DNA of 64,000 bases from Brasilonema sp. CT11 (GCF_017982655.1 NZ_JABXYX010000025.1:1-64000); one strand, 5' to 3'; positions 1 to 8,723 are shown, numbered from the stretch's first letter. Numbers and translations: made by a program. Notes: a model not told the origin generated them from the letters alone.

Positions 1-2
1 AT

Positions 3-56
3 ACTTTACTGCAAGGGTCAGCCGATTTGATAGACGAAGCTGAAAAATATAAATAA
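3..56 (+). CDS. 3' end of an unidentified gene (partial)
   Basis: The third forward frame is open from the window edge and ends TLLQGSADLIDEAEKYK then TAA. It is followed 20 bases later by a perfect hairpin with a T-tract, which supports a real gene end. The visible tail is too short to assign a family. Confidence 0.5.
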   Translation, partial: TLLQGSADLIDEAEKYK

Positions 57-76
57 GACTAATCATTCATTCATTA

Positions 77-110
77 AGTTCGCGAATAATATCCGCGAAC
101 TCACTTTTTT
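77..110 (+). terminator. Rho-independent terminator
   Basis: A perfect 8-bp stem (AGTTCGCG at 77-84 with CGCGAACT at 94-101) and a 9-base loop are followed by CAC and six Ts. It lies directly after the partial gene ending at 56 and is the cleanest intrinsic terminator in the window. Confidence 0.8.
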
Positions 111-124
111 GTCCAAAGTCCAAT

Positions 125-412
125 TATCAAATTGCCAAAGGGAATTTAACTTTAGAAGAATTTCTGCAAGTTGCTCCCACTGACGAGGGATTATTTAGAG
201 GCTTTTTACATCCCTATCTTTTACTGCTGGAAGAAGACAAATTGTTAAAAGCAGCGATGAAAAAAGTGATAATGAGTGATATTCCTGTGAAGTTAGACTC
301 TGCACAAAGTTTTAAATTACGGAGTCTGGGGTTAATTAAATTTAAAGGTAATGAAGTTGAATGCCTTTGTAATTTATATCGCCTTTATTTTCGAGAACGG
401 TTATTAGAATAA
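125..412 (+). pseudogene. C-terminal remnant of an AAA-like ATPase domain protein
   Basis: The frame reads YQIAKGNLTLEEFLQ, later VKLDSAQSFKLRSLGL, then FKGNEVECLCNLYRLYFRER before TAA at 410-412. From memory this matches the C-terminal part of the cyanobacterial AAA-like (AAA_35 type) proteins, which end with a similar 'LDS..fKL.smGL..f.gn.v..lC.LYr.YF' stretch. There is no ATG, no Walker motif and no room for the N-terminal ATPase domain, because a terminator lies just upstream. I read it as a decayed 3' fragment. The family assignment is inference. Confidence 0.6.
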
Positions 413-441
413 TTACACCAGGAGTTCATAACGATATTCTG

Positions 442-549
442 CTAAGTAAGTGGGTTTAATTAAATATAAGATGTAGTGCGGGCATCTTGCCCGCGAGCGA
501 GACGCTCGCACTACTGCTATCTACGAATTAATTACGTCTACCTACTTAC
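442..549. repeat. MITE-like palindromic element with imperfect terminal inverted repeats
   Basis: The ends 442-463 and 528-549 form an imperfect inverted repeat of 22 bases with about 15 matches, beginning TAAGTAAGTGGG. Inside are a GCGGGC/GCCCGC hairpin and an AGTGCG/CGCACT pairing. The first 12 bases of the left end (443-454) recur exactly at 37117-37128, at the edge of another composite repeat. No coding capacity. Confidence 0.55.
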
Positions 550-672
550 AACAGAACATAGCAACTTTCCAAATTATTTGAGAAAAAAGGGGGACTTCAA
601 AAAAATAAAGACTCCCAAGTCGCTACGAACTTAGGGTCTATTGAAAATTATTGGGATGATAGGATTGGGTTT

Positions 673-1665
673 TTATTTTTTTGAGGTGCGGGCAAACCAC
701 TCCTTATATGTTTTCTGATGTTCTTCATCTTCCACAATGACTGTGACTCGCACTGCTTTGCATCCATGATTTCGCTCTAGGGCGATCGCATTTAAAAGTA
801 AACTGGCTATTTTTGGAGAGCTAAATTCACCACTTACAGTTAAAGCATCATCCGAATGGGTAGTCGTCGATCTTTTTGGAGAGCTAACTTCACCACTTAC
901 AGTTAAAGCATCATCCGAATGGGTAGTCGTCGATCTTTTTGGAGAGCTAATTTCATCATTTACAGTTAAACCATCATCCGAATGGCTAGTTGTCGGTGCA
1001 GATATTTCTCGTTGAGTCAAATCAACACCAGAAATTGCTTCTCCTCCTAAATCTATTTGTGCAAGCTGTTTGTATTCTGGGCTAATTTGTTCGATTATAA
1101 GTTTCTCGCGCCGGATTGGCACTTGTACAATGTGGGTTTCAATTTCTTTACGGACAATCACCTCACCAACTTTATGTCTGGTGCGCTCAATGATTAATCG
1201 TTCTCCGAGCAAACGAATAACATCTTCTACTGAAGAGACCTGACTATTTGTAGCAGCTGCTACTGCTGCAATCAGTTCTGAGTTTTGTGTGTTTGCTTCT
1301 TGAGTGTTTAAATTATCTTCCATTTCACTATCTTGAGTTTCTGTTTCTATATAGTTAGGTAAATATTGTACTTGCGATTTCTTTAAGTTTATGAAAATGA
1401 ATTTATTTGGTGAGTCAATTTTTTCGACGAGCTTACTGCTTAATAGAATTAATCGATCATTTTCCTGACTGTCCGACTTCGATACAACGAAATTTACCTG
1501 ACGATTGATATCTATGATTAAATCTCTAACTTCACCTACTATCTGACCTTCCCGAGCAATTACAGCATATTTTTTGACTTTTGCCCTTAAATTTTTTAAA
1601 AGATTACCAATTCTTGCTATTTTACTTGCCTTTTCATGACTGATATTATATTTTTTGTCAATCAT
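673..1665 (-). CDS. AvaK/YsnF-type (DUF2382) protein with 21-residue tandem repeats
   Basis: 330 residues. The N-terminal ~110 residues look like a divergent PRC-barrel (GQIVGEVRDLIIDI). A DUF2382/YsnF-AvaK segment follows at about 148-195 (LLGERLIIERTRHKVGEV, then VPIRREKLIIEQI). Residues ~230-290 hold three near-identical 21-residue repeats with the core SDDALTVSGE, encoded by 63-bp DNA repeats. The last 50 residues form a separate basic/acidic tail. AvaK was described as an akinete marker in Anabaena, and YsnF relatives are general stress proteins. It is the last and most divergent of three related minus-strand genes, separated from the next by 347 bp with its own hairpin, so probably transcribed alone. 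Function unknown; family call fairly secure for the central domain only. Confidence 0.75.
   Translation of the reverse strand: MIDKKYNISHEKASKIARIGNLLKNLRAKVKKYAVIAREGQIVGEVRDLIIDINRQVNFVVSKSDSQENDRLILLSSKLVEKIDSPNKFIFINLKKSQVQYLPNYIETETQDSEMEDNLNTQEANTQNSELIAAVAAATNSQVSSVEDVIRLLGERLIIERTRHKVGEVIVRKEIETHIVQVPIRREKLIIEQISPEYKQLAQIDLGGEAISGVDLTQREISAPTTSHSDDGLTVNDEISSPKRSTTTHSDDALTVSGEVSSPKRSTTTHSDDALTVSGEFSSPKIASLLLNAIALERNHGCKAVRVTVIVEDEEHQKTYKEWFARTSKK
809..997 (-). repeat. 63-bp tandem repeat, three units, in frame
   Basis: Units lie at 809-871, 872-934 and 935-997. The first two are almost identical; the third has several substitutions. The unit length is a multiple of three, so changes in copy number keep the frame and lengthen or shorten the encoded protein by 21 residues. 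Confidence 0.85.
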
Positions 1666-2012
1666 TGTTAAAAATTAAAATAAAGAATCCAGGACTCAGA
1701 ATTCAGGAGCAGAGCGCTGGATAGCTCCGCCTCCGGTCAGAATCACTTACGCTCGCGGGATTTGGATCTCAACCAACTGAGAACCGCTATAGATGATCGT
1801 ATAGAGGGTAGGGGTGTAAACCCCTATGGCGGAGCGCCATACCTTACAGTGAGTCCAGCACTGGTCTCACCTCCTGCGCCGTGCTGGATCCCAACTCCTA
1901 AGTTCTTTTGTTAAATTTTTCAAAAATCTTGATTTGATTTACTTTACTAATGATAAGTAGAGACCCGAAATTCCGCGTCTCTACTTATATCACTTAGCAA
2001 ATAATATTTGAT
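1666..2012. other. Gene-free stretch with dispersed palindromes
   Basis: Between two avaK-like genes. It holds GC-rich repeat fragments, including a TATGGCG/CGCCATA palindrome near 1837-1853 of the same type as the repeats at 19253 and 46270. At its right end is a GTAGAGAC hairpin. No gene seen. Confidence 0.5.
1955..1986. terminator. GTAGAGAC hairpin after an avaK-like gene
   Basis: Perfect 10-bp stem: AAGTAGAGAC at 1955-1964 pairs with GTCTCTACTT at 1977-1986. It belongs to the GTAGAGACG interspersed repeat type (another copy at 13740-13769) and lies 26 bases past the stop of the minus-strand gene ending at 2013, so it can also act as a terminator. Confidence 0.5.
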
Positions 2013-2969
2013 TTAACGCTCATCAATAGGAAGACCGGGAGCATTTATATCCAATTCTTCACGACGAATTGTTTCTTGAGCCTCAACCGTGTCTTGATCT
2101 ACTACTTTCTTCACTCTGACTTCTTCACGTAGAAAAGCTTCTTTGGTAATATCAGCAGTTTCTTCGTAGATGTCTACGCGAGCAACTTCTCCTTGACGGA
2201 AGGTTGCTTCGCCAGGAGCAACTGCTCTACCAGCATCTGTTGGAGTGATTCGCTCAACAACAACTCGCTCTTTTTCTACTGGAACCGCAACTCGTGCAGT
2301 CTCAGTTTCAATACGTTTTCCAACCGAAACTTCTCCTGCTTTCTGGCGTCTCTTATTAGCAACTAGCCGTTCTTCATATAATCTCAGGGTTTGATGATCC
2401 TGCTCGTTCATATTGTACAACGGAGCATCTTGATCATATTTGTATGTATCCCGGTCATAAGTGGGATAATTTGCCGTAGGTATTGGCTGATATCCTGCTG
2501 TCCCAGCTGACAATGTTGGATCTACTAAACCAGCTGACAATGTTGGATCTGCTAAACCAGCCGATGCTTCCAAAGGAGTTGTTGTATCTAAGGGAGCGCG
2601 AGTTGTATCTAAAGGAGCGCGATGATAACCGCGTACCCGCTCTTCATAGTCGTAATCAAGAACGTCATGCTCATTGTACTCAGGTAATCTTTCAGCTTGT
2701 TCTCTGGTCATTCCAATTGCATAAACGCGATCAACATTATAGTCAATGCGAGAACGACCAACTGGTAACAAGACTTTCTTGCCAAAAATCCAGAAACCTA
2801 GGTCAACGACTAAATAACGGAAATGACCTTCTTCATCTACTAAAACATCACTTACAGTACCGACTTTCTCATCGCTTCCTTCCCCATAGACACCCATTCC
2901 TTTAATGTCATTACCTTGGAAAGTATCTTTGTAGTCTGCATCAAAGTCTGCAATTTTATATAAACCCAT
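2013..2969 (-). CDS. PRC-barrel plus AvaK/YsnF (DUF2382) stress protein
   Basis: 318 residues. The N-terminus (MGLYKIADFDADYKDTFQGND, then KVGTVSDVLVDEEGHFRYLV) is a PRC-barrel. A low-complexity linker (~120-190) contains the duplicated motifs RAPLDTT and SAGLxDPTL. Residues ~193-312 form the DUF2382/AvaK domain with alternating charged strands (ERVVVERITP, EARVDIYEE-like, REEVRVKKVV, QETIRREEL). Known relatives are the Anabaena akinete marker AvaK and stress-induced YsnF; biochemical role unknown. A close paralogue lies 281 bp upstream (3251-4093), with the same domain order and nearly identical termini, indicating local duplication. No signal peptide, probably cytoplasmic. Confidence 0.85.
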   Translation of the reverse strand: MGLYKIADFDADYKDTFQGNDIKGMGVYGEGSDEKVGTVSDVLVDEEGHFRYLVVDLGFWIFGKKVLLPVGRSRIDYNVDRVYAIGMTREQAERLPEYNEHDVLDYDYEERVRGYHRAPLDTTRAPLDTTTPLEASAGLADPTLSAGLVDPTLSAGTAGYQPIPTANYPTYDRDTYKYDQDAPLYNMNEQDHQTLRLYEERLVANKRRQKAGEVSVGKRIETETARVAVPVEKERVVVERITPTDAGRAVAPGEATFRQGEVARVDIYEETADITKEAFLREEVRVKKVVDQDTVEAQETIRREELDINAPGLPIDER

Positions 2970-3164
2970 GATAATTTCCTCTTAACCTATTTTCTCGTTT
3001 CTCATCTATGATGTTAACCAGGTTATCTAATATGCTCCATCTCCCTAACGACGGAATCAGTTGATGTTACTAGTATTCTAAAGTCATATCTTATTTTTTG
3101 TGATTAACTTCTCTTGCTTTTTTTTAACTTTTATACTTTTTTTCAGATAATAGTTTTAAATAAC

Positions 3165-3211
3165 AAAGACAGGCAAAAGATGAGTCTTCCTTCTCTTGCC
3201 TGTCTTTTTTT
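3165..3211. terminator. Bidirectional-type terminator between avaK paralogues
   Basis: Perfect 12-bp stem: AAAGACAGGCAA at 3165-3176 pairs with TTGCCTGTCTTT at 3196-3207. It is followed by Ts on the plus strand and a T-rich run on the minus strand. It lies between two minus-strand avaK-like genes, separating their transcription. Confidence 0.65.
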
Positions 3212-3250
3212 AGATTACAACTCTATTCAAAAAGTTTTGAAAAAAGCAAT

Positions 3251-4093
3251 TTAAACAAGATCATTTGGAGTCATATCAGTTTGAGCTATGGGTAAATCTC
3301 CTTGAGTCCGAACGTCTAACTCTTCCCGACGAATTGTTTCTTGTGCTTCAATTGTCTCTGTTTTAACCACTTTTCTAACGCGGACTTCTTCACGTACAAA
3401 CGTCTCTTTATGAATATCAGGCTTTTCTTCGTAGATTTCTATGCGTGCTATTTCCCCTTCTTGAAACTGAAGTTCACTGGGATTTACTGCTATGCCTGCA
3501 TCTGTAGGATTAACTCGCTCAATAATAACTCGCTCTCTTTCTATTGGTACTGAAACACGTGCTATTTCTGTTTCAATATGCTTACCAACTGCGACTTCTC
3601 CTGTCTTGACACGGTTTTTATTGGCAATAAGCCGCTCTTGGTATAGTTTGAAAGTTTGATGGTTCTGGTCATTCAAGTCGTATAGGGGTGCATCCTGTTG
3701 GTAATTATAAGTATCTTGATTATGATTTACATCACTAGAGCTTGGACGATAAGCCTTACGTAGCTGCTCTTCATAATCGTAATCAACAGTCATGTCATCT
3801 TTGTAGACAGGCAAACTTTGCACTTGCTCTTTGCTCAGCCCATCGACATAAACACGCAGCTGATTATAATCTGTCCGGGAAAGACCAATTGGTAGCAATA
3901 TTCTTTTGTTAGATGAATTATATTCAGTATCTATAACTAAATAACGAAAGCGACCATCTGCATCAACTAGAACATCACTGACTGAGCCAACTCTGACTCC
4001 ACCTTCTGTATATAAGTCCAAATTTGTGATATCTTTGCCACCTAAAGTTTCTCGATAATTTGGATCAAAGTCTGCAAGTTTATAGAGAGGCAT
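3251..4093 (-). CDS. PRC-barrel plus AvaK/YsnF (DUF2382) stress protein
   Basis: 280 residues. The PRC-barrel half (MPLYKLADFDPNYRETLGGKD, VGSVSDVLVDADGRFRYLVI) is followed by a short linker and a DUF2382 domain (~150-265) with ERVIIERVNPTDAG and EAQETIRREELDV. It is the paralogue of 2013-2969 but lacks that gene's repetitive linker. Both proteins share the motif YxYxQDAPLYxxNxQxHQT just before the DUF2382 domain. An AT-rich 347-bp region separates it from the divergent KDPG aldolase gene and should hold its promoter. Role inferred as stress or differentiation related from family members only. Confidence 0.85.
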   Translation of the reverse strand: MPLYKLADFDPNYRETLGGKDITNLDLYTEGGVRVGSVSDVLVDADGRFRYLVIDTEYNSSNKRILLPIGLSRTDYNQLRVYVDGLSKEQVQSLPVYKDDMTVDYDYEEQLRKAYRPSSSDVNHNQDTYNYQQDAPLYDLNDQNHQTFKLYQERLIANKNRVKTGEVAVGKHIETEIARVSVPIERERVIIERVNPTDAGIAVNPSELQFQEGEIARIEIYEEKPDIHKETFVREEVRVRKVVKTETIEAQETIRREELDVRTQGDLPIAQTDMTPNDLV

Positions 4094-4440
4094 AATATTA
4101 TTACCAGATCAATTAAGAATGTCTATCCTTTTTTAATCTAGAAATAGATTTAATTTTTGTCATCTGGCTGGCGACTTAATTTATCTAATTAATAATTAGT
4201 CATTAGTTATCACTAATGAGTTAGCAGCCTATTAATAAAATGATAGATAACCATAAATATCTTCCTAAAGATAGGCGAAGAAGATTAACTTAACTCTTTA
4301 GTCTTTAAATATGTATGTCTATGGTAGGATACAAGATGTATGTCCTAATCATTAAGACATAATTTGAAATATTCAAAAGGTAGAGAACTACAATCTACTA
4401 TGATCAAAACTGCTAATCTAAAATATAAAACTCGATAAAA
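4094..4440. promoter_or_regulatory. Divergent intergenic region, AT-rich
   Basis: Separates the minus-strand avaK-like gene from the plus-strand aldolase gene and must carry both promoters. It is AT-rich with several short repeats of TTAGTCATTAGT type. No operator could be recognised. Confidence 0.35.
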
Positions 4441-5073
4441 ATGTCTGGTCAAGCTTGGTTATCACAACTCAAACAACATAAAGTTATTGCAGTTGTCCGC
4501 GCCCCGGAAGTGTCCTTGACACGCCAAATGGCTTTGGCTGTCGCATCTGGGGGAATACAGTTAATTGAAATTACCTGGAATAGTGCCGGTGCGACTGAAC
4601 TGATTGCACAACTAAAAATAGAATTACCTAATTGTACTATTGGAACTGGTACGCTGCTAAATTTAGAACAAATGCGAGAAGCAATTGCAGCGGGAGCACA
4701 ATTTCTCTTCACTCCCCACGTTGATCCAAAGATGATTCAAGCAGCAGTGGATATAGGCGTAGCTATCATACCAGGAGCACTCTCCCCAACGGAAATAGTG
4801 ACTGCTTGGTCTTGTGGAGCAACCTGTGTCAAGGTGTTTCCCACAGAAGCGGTGGGAGGAGTCAGTTATATAAGAAGTTTACGAGGACCTTTGGGTCACA
4901 TTCCCTTGATTCCGACAGGGGGTGTGACTTTAGAAAATGCCAAAGAATTTTTAGAAGCGGGGGCGATCGCAGTTGGTTTGAGTAGTCAATTGTTTCCCAA
5001 AGAGTTTGTCGATACACAAAACTGGGAGGCGATTTCTCAAAAAGCAGCAAGCTTGATGCAAAAAATTAGTTAG
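4441..5073 (+). CDS. eda: KDPG/KHG aldolase
   Basis: 210 residues, the usual length for the bifunctional 4-hydroxy-2-oxoglutarate / 2-dehydro-3-deoxyphosphogluconate aldolase. It cleaves KDPG to pyruvate and glyceraldehyde-3-phosphate in the Entner-Doudoroff pathway. Class I features are visible: the VVR strand, Glu43 in LIEITW, the phosphate-binding GTGT loop (~68-71), the Schiff-base Lys131 in TCVKVFPTE, and the PTGGV loop (158-162). The ATG at 4441 is the first in-frame start, without a clear Shine-Dalgarno. Its 3' end overlaps the 3' end of the convergent WD40 gene by 8 bases, so no terminator fits between them. Confidence 0.93.
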   Translation: MSGQAWLSQLKQHKVIAVVRAPEVSLTRQMALAVASGGIQLIEITWNSAGATELIAQLKIELPNCTIGTGTLLNLEQMREAIAAGAQFLFTPHVDPKMIQAAVDIGVAIIPGALSPTEIVTAWSCGATCVKVFPTEAVGGVSYIRSLRGPLGHIPLIPTGGVTLENAKEFLEAGAIAVGLSSQLFPKEFVDTQNWEAISQKAASLMQKIS

Positions 5074-6505
5074 TTGTGTTGTACCCTTGCCAAGGGCTAA
5101 CTTGGAGTATGCCTTGCTTAGTAAACACCACCTTGAAATGGACAATTGCTTCCCTAGTTGCTGGTCGTCTTTTCACCAGCCTAGAAAGTAAGTCATTTTT
5201 CTTCGTGGTTTCTTCAGTTGAGTGACCACCATTTGAATTGACGAGTTGATAACCTAAAATTGCTCCATCACCGGCTGCACCCAAGCGGTAAACTAAATTT
5301 TCCTGACTCCGCCCTCGTTGTTCCCAAGCTTGATTGACTTGGTTGTAAACCTTTTGGTTCAAAGGAAAAAACAGGGTGGAGTCTGTGCTTTCTGGTTGTT
5401 TAGTCAGAACTGCTGCTAATTCTGCAGCAGAAGGTGGTGTGGCAATACCAGTTTTTGAAGGCACTTGCCAAATCTTGATAGTTTCGTCTGCACTACCACT
5501 GGCGAGAGTATGACCTTGAGGATTGAAAGCCACAGACCAAACGGCTTTGTTATGCCCGACAAGAGTGTTAAGCAACTGCCCCGTTTGGACATTCCACAAC
5601 TTAATTGTCCGGTCATAACTACCACTGGCGATCTGCTTTCCATCAGGACTGAAAGCAACAGACCAAACTCCATTGTCATGTCCAGAGAGGCTGTGCAGCA
5701 ATTCCCCTGTCTGGGAATTCCACAACTTAATAGTCCTGTCATAACTGCCACTAGCAAGAGTTTTGCCATCAGGACTCAAAGCAATAGACCAAACTGCATT
5801 GTCATGTGCTGCTAGGGGGGTTCTCAACTTTCCAGTTTTGAAGTCCCAAATCATAATTTTGCCGTCTTCATTACCACTGACAAGAAGCTGCCCATTAGGA
5901 CTTATCGCTAGGGTTCTGACTGCATCTTGTTGTTTTATAGTGCGTATCACCTCCCCAGTCTTCACATTCCACAGCTTGATTGTCTTATCCCAACTACCAC
6001 TTGCGATCTGCTTTCCATCTGGACTAATGGCAACAGATTCAACATCGTCTAAATGTCCTGAGAAAGTATGGATGAGTTTGTGGGTTTCGAGATTCCACAA
6101 CTTAACCTCGTTATCCCAACTGCCAGTAACAAGCATACGCCCGTCAGAACTCATGGCTAGGGATTCAACTGCATCGCTATGAGCGTCGATAGTGTCGAGT
6201 AATTTGCCAGTTTGCAGATTCCAAATCTTAAGAGTGCCATCGTAGCCACCACTGACTAAAGTTTTGCCATCCGGGCTAATTGCTACTGCATAAACCCATA
6301 CGGAATGTCCTTTGAGAGTGCGAATAGGTCGAGTATTTAGCAACGATTTAGAGGTTGATGAAGTATTTGGTACTGAAGACAAATTCCACCAACTTAACCC
6401 CACAACAGCGGCTATTGTAGTGATTACAAATCCTAATAAAATTTTCCAGTAGGTTTGTTTTAACAGCATATAAAAATGCTTATTTATTGGACGTTTTATT
6501 GTCAT
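5066..6505 (-). CDS. Membrane-anchored WD40 seven-repeat protein
   Basis: 479 residues. A short basic N-terminus and one transmembrane segment (~14-36, WKILLGFVITTIAAVVGLSW) precede seven WD40 repeats (~60-350). Each shows the 'GH..v.sva.SPDGk.laSGs.D.tiklWn..tG' pattern, enough for a closed propeller. The remaining ~120 residues are a non-repeat domain (FFPLNQKVYNQVNQAW and VHFKVVFTKQGILQVSPW). It should sit at the membrane with the propeller on one face as a protein-binding scaffold; the partner is unknown. It is convergent with eda and lies 22 bases downstream of the ferric-reductase-like gene on the same strand, so the two may be co-transcribed. Confidence 0.85.
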   Translation of the reverse strand: MTIKRPINKHFYMLLKQTYWKILLGFVITTIAAVVGLSWWNLSSVPNTSSTSKSLLNTRPIRTLKGHSVWVYAVAISPDGKTLVSGGYDGTLKIWNLQTGKLLDTIDAHSDAVESLAMSSDGRMLVTGSWDNEVKLWNLETHKLIHTFSGHLDDVESVAISPDGKQIASGSWDKTIKLWNVKTGEVIRTIKQQDAVRTLAISPNGQLLVSGNEDGKIMIWDFKTGKLRTPLAAHDNAVWSIALSPDGKTLASGSYDRTIKLWNSQTGELLHSLSGHDNGVWSVAFSPDGKQIASGSYDRTIKLWNVQTGQLLNTLVGHNKAVWSVAFNPQGHTLASGSADETIKIWQVPSKTGIATPPSAAELAAVLTKQPESTDSTLFFPLNQKVYNQVNQAWEQRGRSQENLVYRLGAAGDGAILGYQLVNSNGGHSTEETTKKNDLLSRLVKRRPATREAIVHFKVVFTKQGILQVSPWQGYNTTN

Positions 6506-6527
6506 TCTTCTTACTTGATATTTTTTC

Positions 6528-7073
6528 TCAGAGTTCTTTTTTGCTTATCTTTTCCTTTTTTTGTTGTTTTTTCCCTTTTTCCATCCTAAATCTCATAAAA
6601 AATAAAACTGTAATTCCGCTCATACTCATAATTGCAAAGGGCGTTAAATATGTCCAATGACCTGACATTTTGTCCCAAATATGCCAGGTTAAAAGAAACA
6701 TAGCCAAATAAGTGAGTTTATGCAATTGCTTCCAGTTTTTCTTCAGCCTCTTTACACTCCAATCATTAGAAGTTATAGCCAGAAGTGTAAAAATTGTGAA
6801 AGTTCCTATTCCTTGGATATAAATCCAAGATGTCTCTAAGTCTAAGAAATCAATTTTTCTTTGTTTGACTAATAGAAAACCATGACAAAAAGCAAAAAAG
6901 AACGCCAAAATTCCTATAAGACGGCGTTTCTTGAGTAGCCATTGAGGAATACCAGTCTCTTTTGTTTGAGGGAAAACAATTCTTAGAATCGTCGGAAGTA
7001 ATGTGACAATATAACTAAATAATGCCAAGAATCCCAGAATGTGAGGCAGTGTTGGTATATCTAATTTCAACAT
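6528..7073 (-). CDS. Ferric-reductase-like transmembrane protein
   Basis: 181 residues with about five hydrophobic helices. The pattern RRLIGILAFFFAFCHGFLL and WKQLHKLTYLAMFLLTWHIW places histidines on paired helices, as in the heme-binding ferric reductase-like domain (MsrQ/YedZ and NOX relatives). There are no FAD or NAD binding domains, so it would be a heme-b membrane electron carrier. The C-terminus is very lysine-rich. The WD40 gene starts 22 bases after its stop, suggesting a two-gene unit. The heme ligands and partner are inferred. Confidence 0.75.
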   Translation of the reverse strand: MLKLDIPTLPHILGFLALFSYIVTLLPTILRIVFPQTKETGIPQWLLKKRRLIGILAFFFAFCHGFLLVKQRKIDFLDLETSWIYIQGIGTFTIFTLLAITSNDWSVKRLKKNWKQLHKLTYLAMFLLTWHIWDKMSGHWTYLTPFAIMSMSGITVLFFMRFRMEKGKKQQKKEKISKKEL

Positions 7074-8053
7074 AAGAAATTCTAGTTATAGAAGAAATCC
7101 CTGATTTTTGATTGATTTCCAATAAATGATCGAACCCCATCGATCGCTTTGTTTGAACAGGAGCGATTTTTGAGGTCGTAGTTACTGCAATGCTGAAAGT
7201 TTTGCTTTACAAGGCGTTGATCTGCAATGATGTGAGGTTTCTTTGATTAAATTCTGTACATGAGAATTTATGCTTACCTTTTGCACGATCTGATAAATTT
7301 GACCAAATCTGAATCAGCCTAGTAGCAGTCAATTTTTTATCCTCTACAGTAGTACAACGACTGAGGTGAACACCCCCTCAAAGCAAGTACAACCTTTTAG
7401 GCTGACTTTGCTCCATATATAGGTGAAAAACAGGTTTACTTATGCAGTACTTGACGAAGTAAAAGTTAAAGAAAGATTTGAATACTTATTATTTTTTATA
7501 CTAAAATATTCGTGTTTGATTTTTGACGAAGCTAGGTACACTTTTATTGTTTCTTCCCTGTTAAGCGTTAAGCGTCTTTACTTTGTGATTCACACTCATC
7601 AAACCGGATTCCTATAGAGTTAAATGTCATGTATCCATAAAGGTATATAAAATGTTACTAAAGACAGAAATTTTCGGAAAAATTATTTATTTGAGATTTA
7701 TTTGAGCTTCTGTTTTTCGCGTGTTGTAAAAAGCTCAATTCGCCAACAAAGTCAATATCGTATCCCGAAGGCGAAGGGACAAAGGGACAAGTCAGCGTTT
7801 ACCAAGTTTGGTAGCACCAGCGCAACGAGATTTGCTTTCGGGCGATGGTGCACAGCATTTTCCTCTCCCCCACACCCTTACACCCCTTTTGCTGACTTCG
7901 AGTATGTTTTGTGATCTAAACTGAGGCCGGTATTGTAGCTGATGCTTCAATTTATATGAAATTAAATAAAATACCATGATTTTGATGCAATAAAATAGGA
8001 ATTATAGGAGAAGGCTAAAACTTTCCCCAAACGGCTGTTATTTGAGTGTATGT
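7074..8053. other. Gene-free stretch of almost 1 kb
   Basis: AT-rich with scattered stop codons in all frames and only short, unconvincing open frames. Around 7140-7260 a few residues (AMLKVLLYK) faintly recall transposase N-termini, but the frame closes at once. No gene, hairpin or repeat I can defend. Confidence 0.4.
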
Positions 8054-8569
8054 ATGATCAACAGTCTATTTTCTCCTATATCGATGCGTCCCTTGAAGCT
8101 ATTCATAACTGGAATGGCACTGACTTTAAACGTTTTTTTGATTGCTTCAAATCAGGTTTGGGCACAATCAAAAAGCCAGACGGTTAAAGAACAAATACTA
8201 GTGCTACAACAATCCGAACAGCGTTGGATTCAAATTAAGCTTTCAAACCAACGCTTAACAGCTTGGGAAGGTGACAAACCTGTTTATACATTTATTATTT
8301 CTACAGGTAAGAAATCTACCCCGACTCCTACTGGTGTTTTTCAGATTCAATCCAAGCAGAAGTCTGCCCGAATGCAAGGTGAGGACTATGATATTCCCGA
8401 CGTTCCATATACTATGTATTACAGCGGAAGTTATGGAATTCATGGTGCTTACTGGCATAAAAAATTTGGCACACCAATGAGTCATGGCTGTATAAATGTA
8501 GCTCCCAAAAACGCTAAATTGCTGTTTAACTGGGCATCAATAGGAACGCCTGTCGTGGTGCAAAGGTAG
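8054..8569 (+). CDS. L,D-transpeptidase (YkuD family)
   Basis: 171 residues from the ATG at 8054; an in-frame TTG at 8042 and an ATG at 8084 are alternatives. A signal peptide runs to about VWAQ (MRPLKLF basic start, hydrophobic core, AQS cleavage). The YkuD domain follows: IKLSNQRLTAWEG, STGKKSTPTPTGVFQI, then IHGAYWH and the catalytic SHGCINV cysteine motif near the C-terminus. It would make 3-3 peptidoglycan cross-links or attach proteins in the periplasm. There is no peptidoglycan-binding domain. It stands alone and is followed by two hairpins. Confidence 0.9.
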   Translation: MINSLFSPISMRPLKLFITGMALTLNVFLIASNQVWAQSKSQTVKEQILVLQQSEQRWIQIKLSNQRLTAWEGDKPVYTFIISTGKKSTPTPTGVFQIQSKQKSARMQGEDYDIPDVPYTMYYSGSYGIHGAYWHKKFGTPMSHGCINVAPKNAKLLFNWASIGTPVVVQR

Positions 8570-8617
8570 GGAATGTTTTGTAGTAAGCGTTGATACCTCA
8601 CCCCGCCCTCACGGGCG

Positions 8618-8642
8618 CCCCTCTCCTTATTAAGGAGAGGGG
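8618..8642. repeat. CCCCTCTCC palindrome
   Basis: CCCCTCTCCTTA at 8618-8629 pairs perfectly with TAAGGAGAGGGG at 8631-8642. It has the look of a palindromic interspersed repeat and lies just after the L,D-transpeptidase gene, where it could help end transcription. Confidence 0.7.
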
Positions 8643-8698
8643 ATAGAGGTAATTGAGCCAGAACTTGGTATGAAAAGCTTACTACAAGCCACGTTTAT

Positions 8699-8723
8699 CA
8701 GTGAACAGTGAAACTGTTCACTG
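8699..8723. terminator. Hairpin between convergent genes
   Basis: CAGTGAACAGT (8699-8709) and ACTGTTCACTG (8713-8723) form an 11-bp perfect stem with a 3-base loop. It lies between the convergent L,D-transpeptidase and Hsp70-like genes, so it may terminate both, although there is no long T-tract. Confidence 0.5.

Noticed and set aside
2483-2905. 140-codon plus-strand frame opposite an avaK-like gene
   Set aside because: Shadow of the repetitive coding strand; His/Leu/Gln-rich nonsense with no start signal.
7140-7260. Possible transposase remnant (AMLKVLLYK)
   Set aside because: Fewer than ten suggestive residues and an immediate stop; not enough to claim an insertion sequence.
7423-7617. 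64-codon plus-strand frame
   Set aside because: AT-driven composition, no ribosome site, domain or context.
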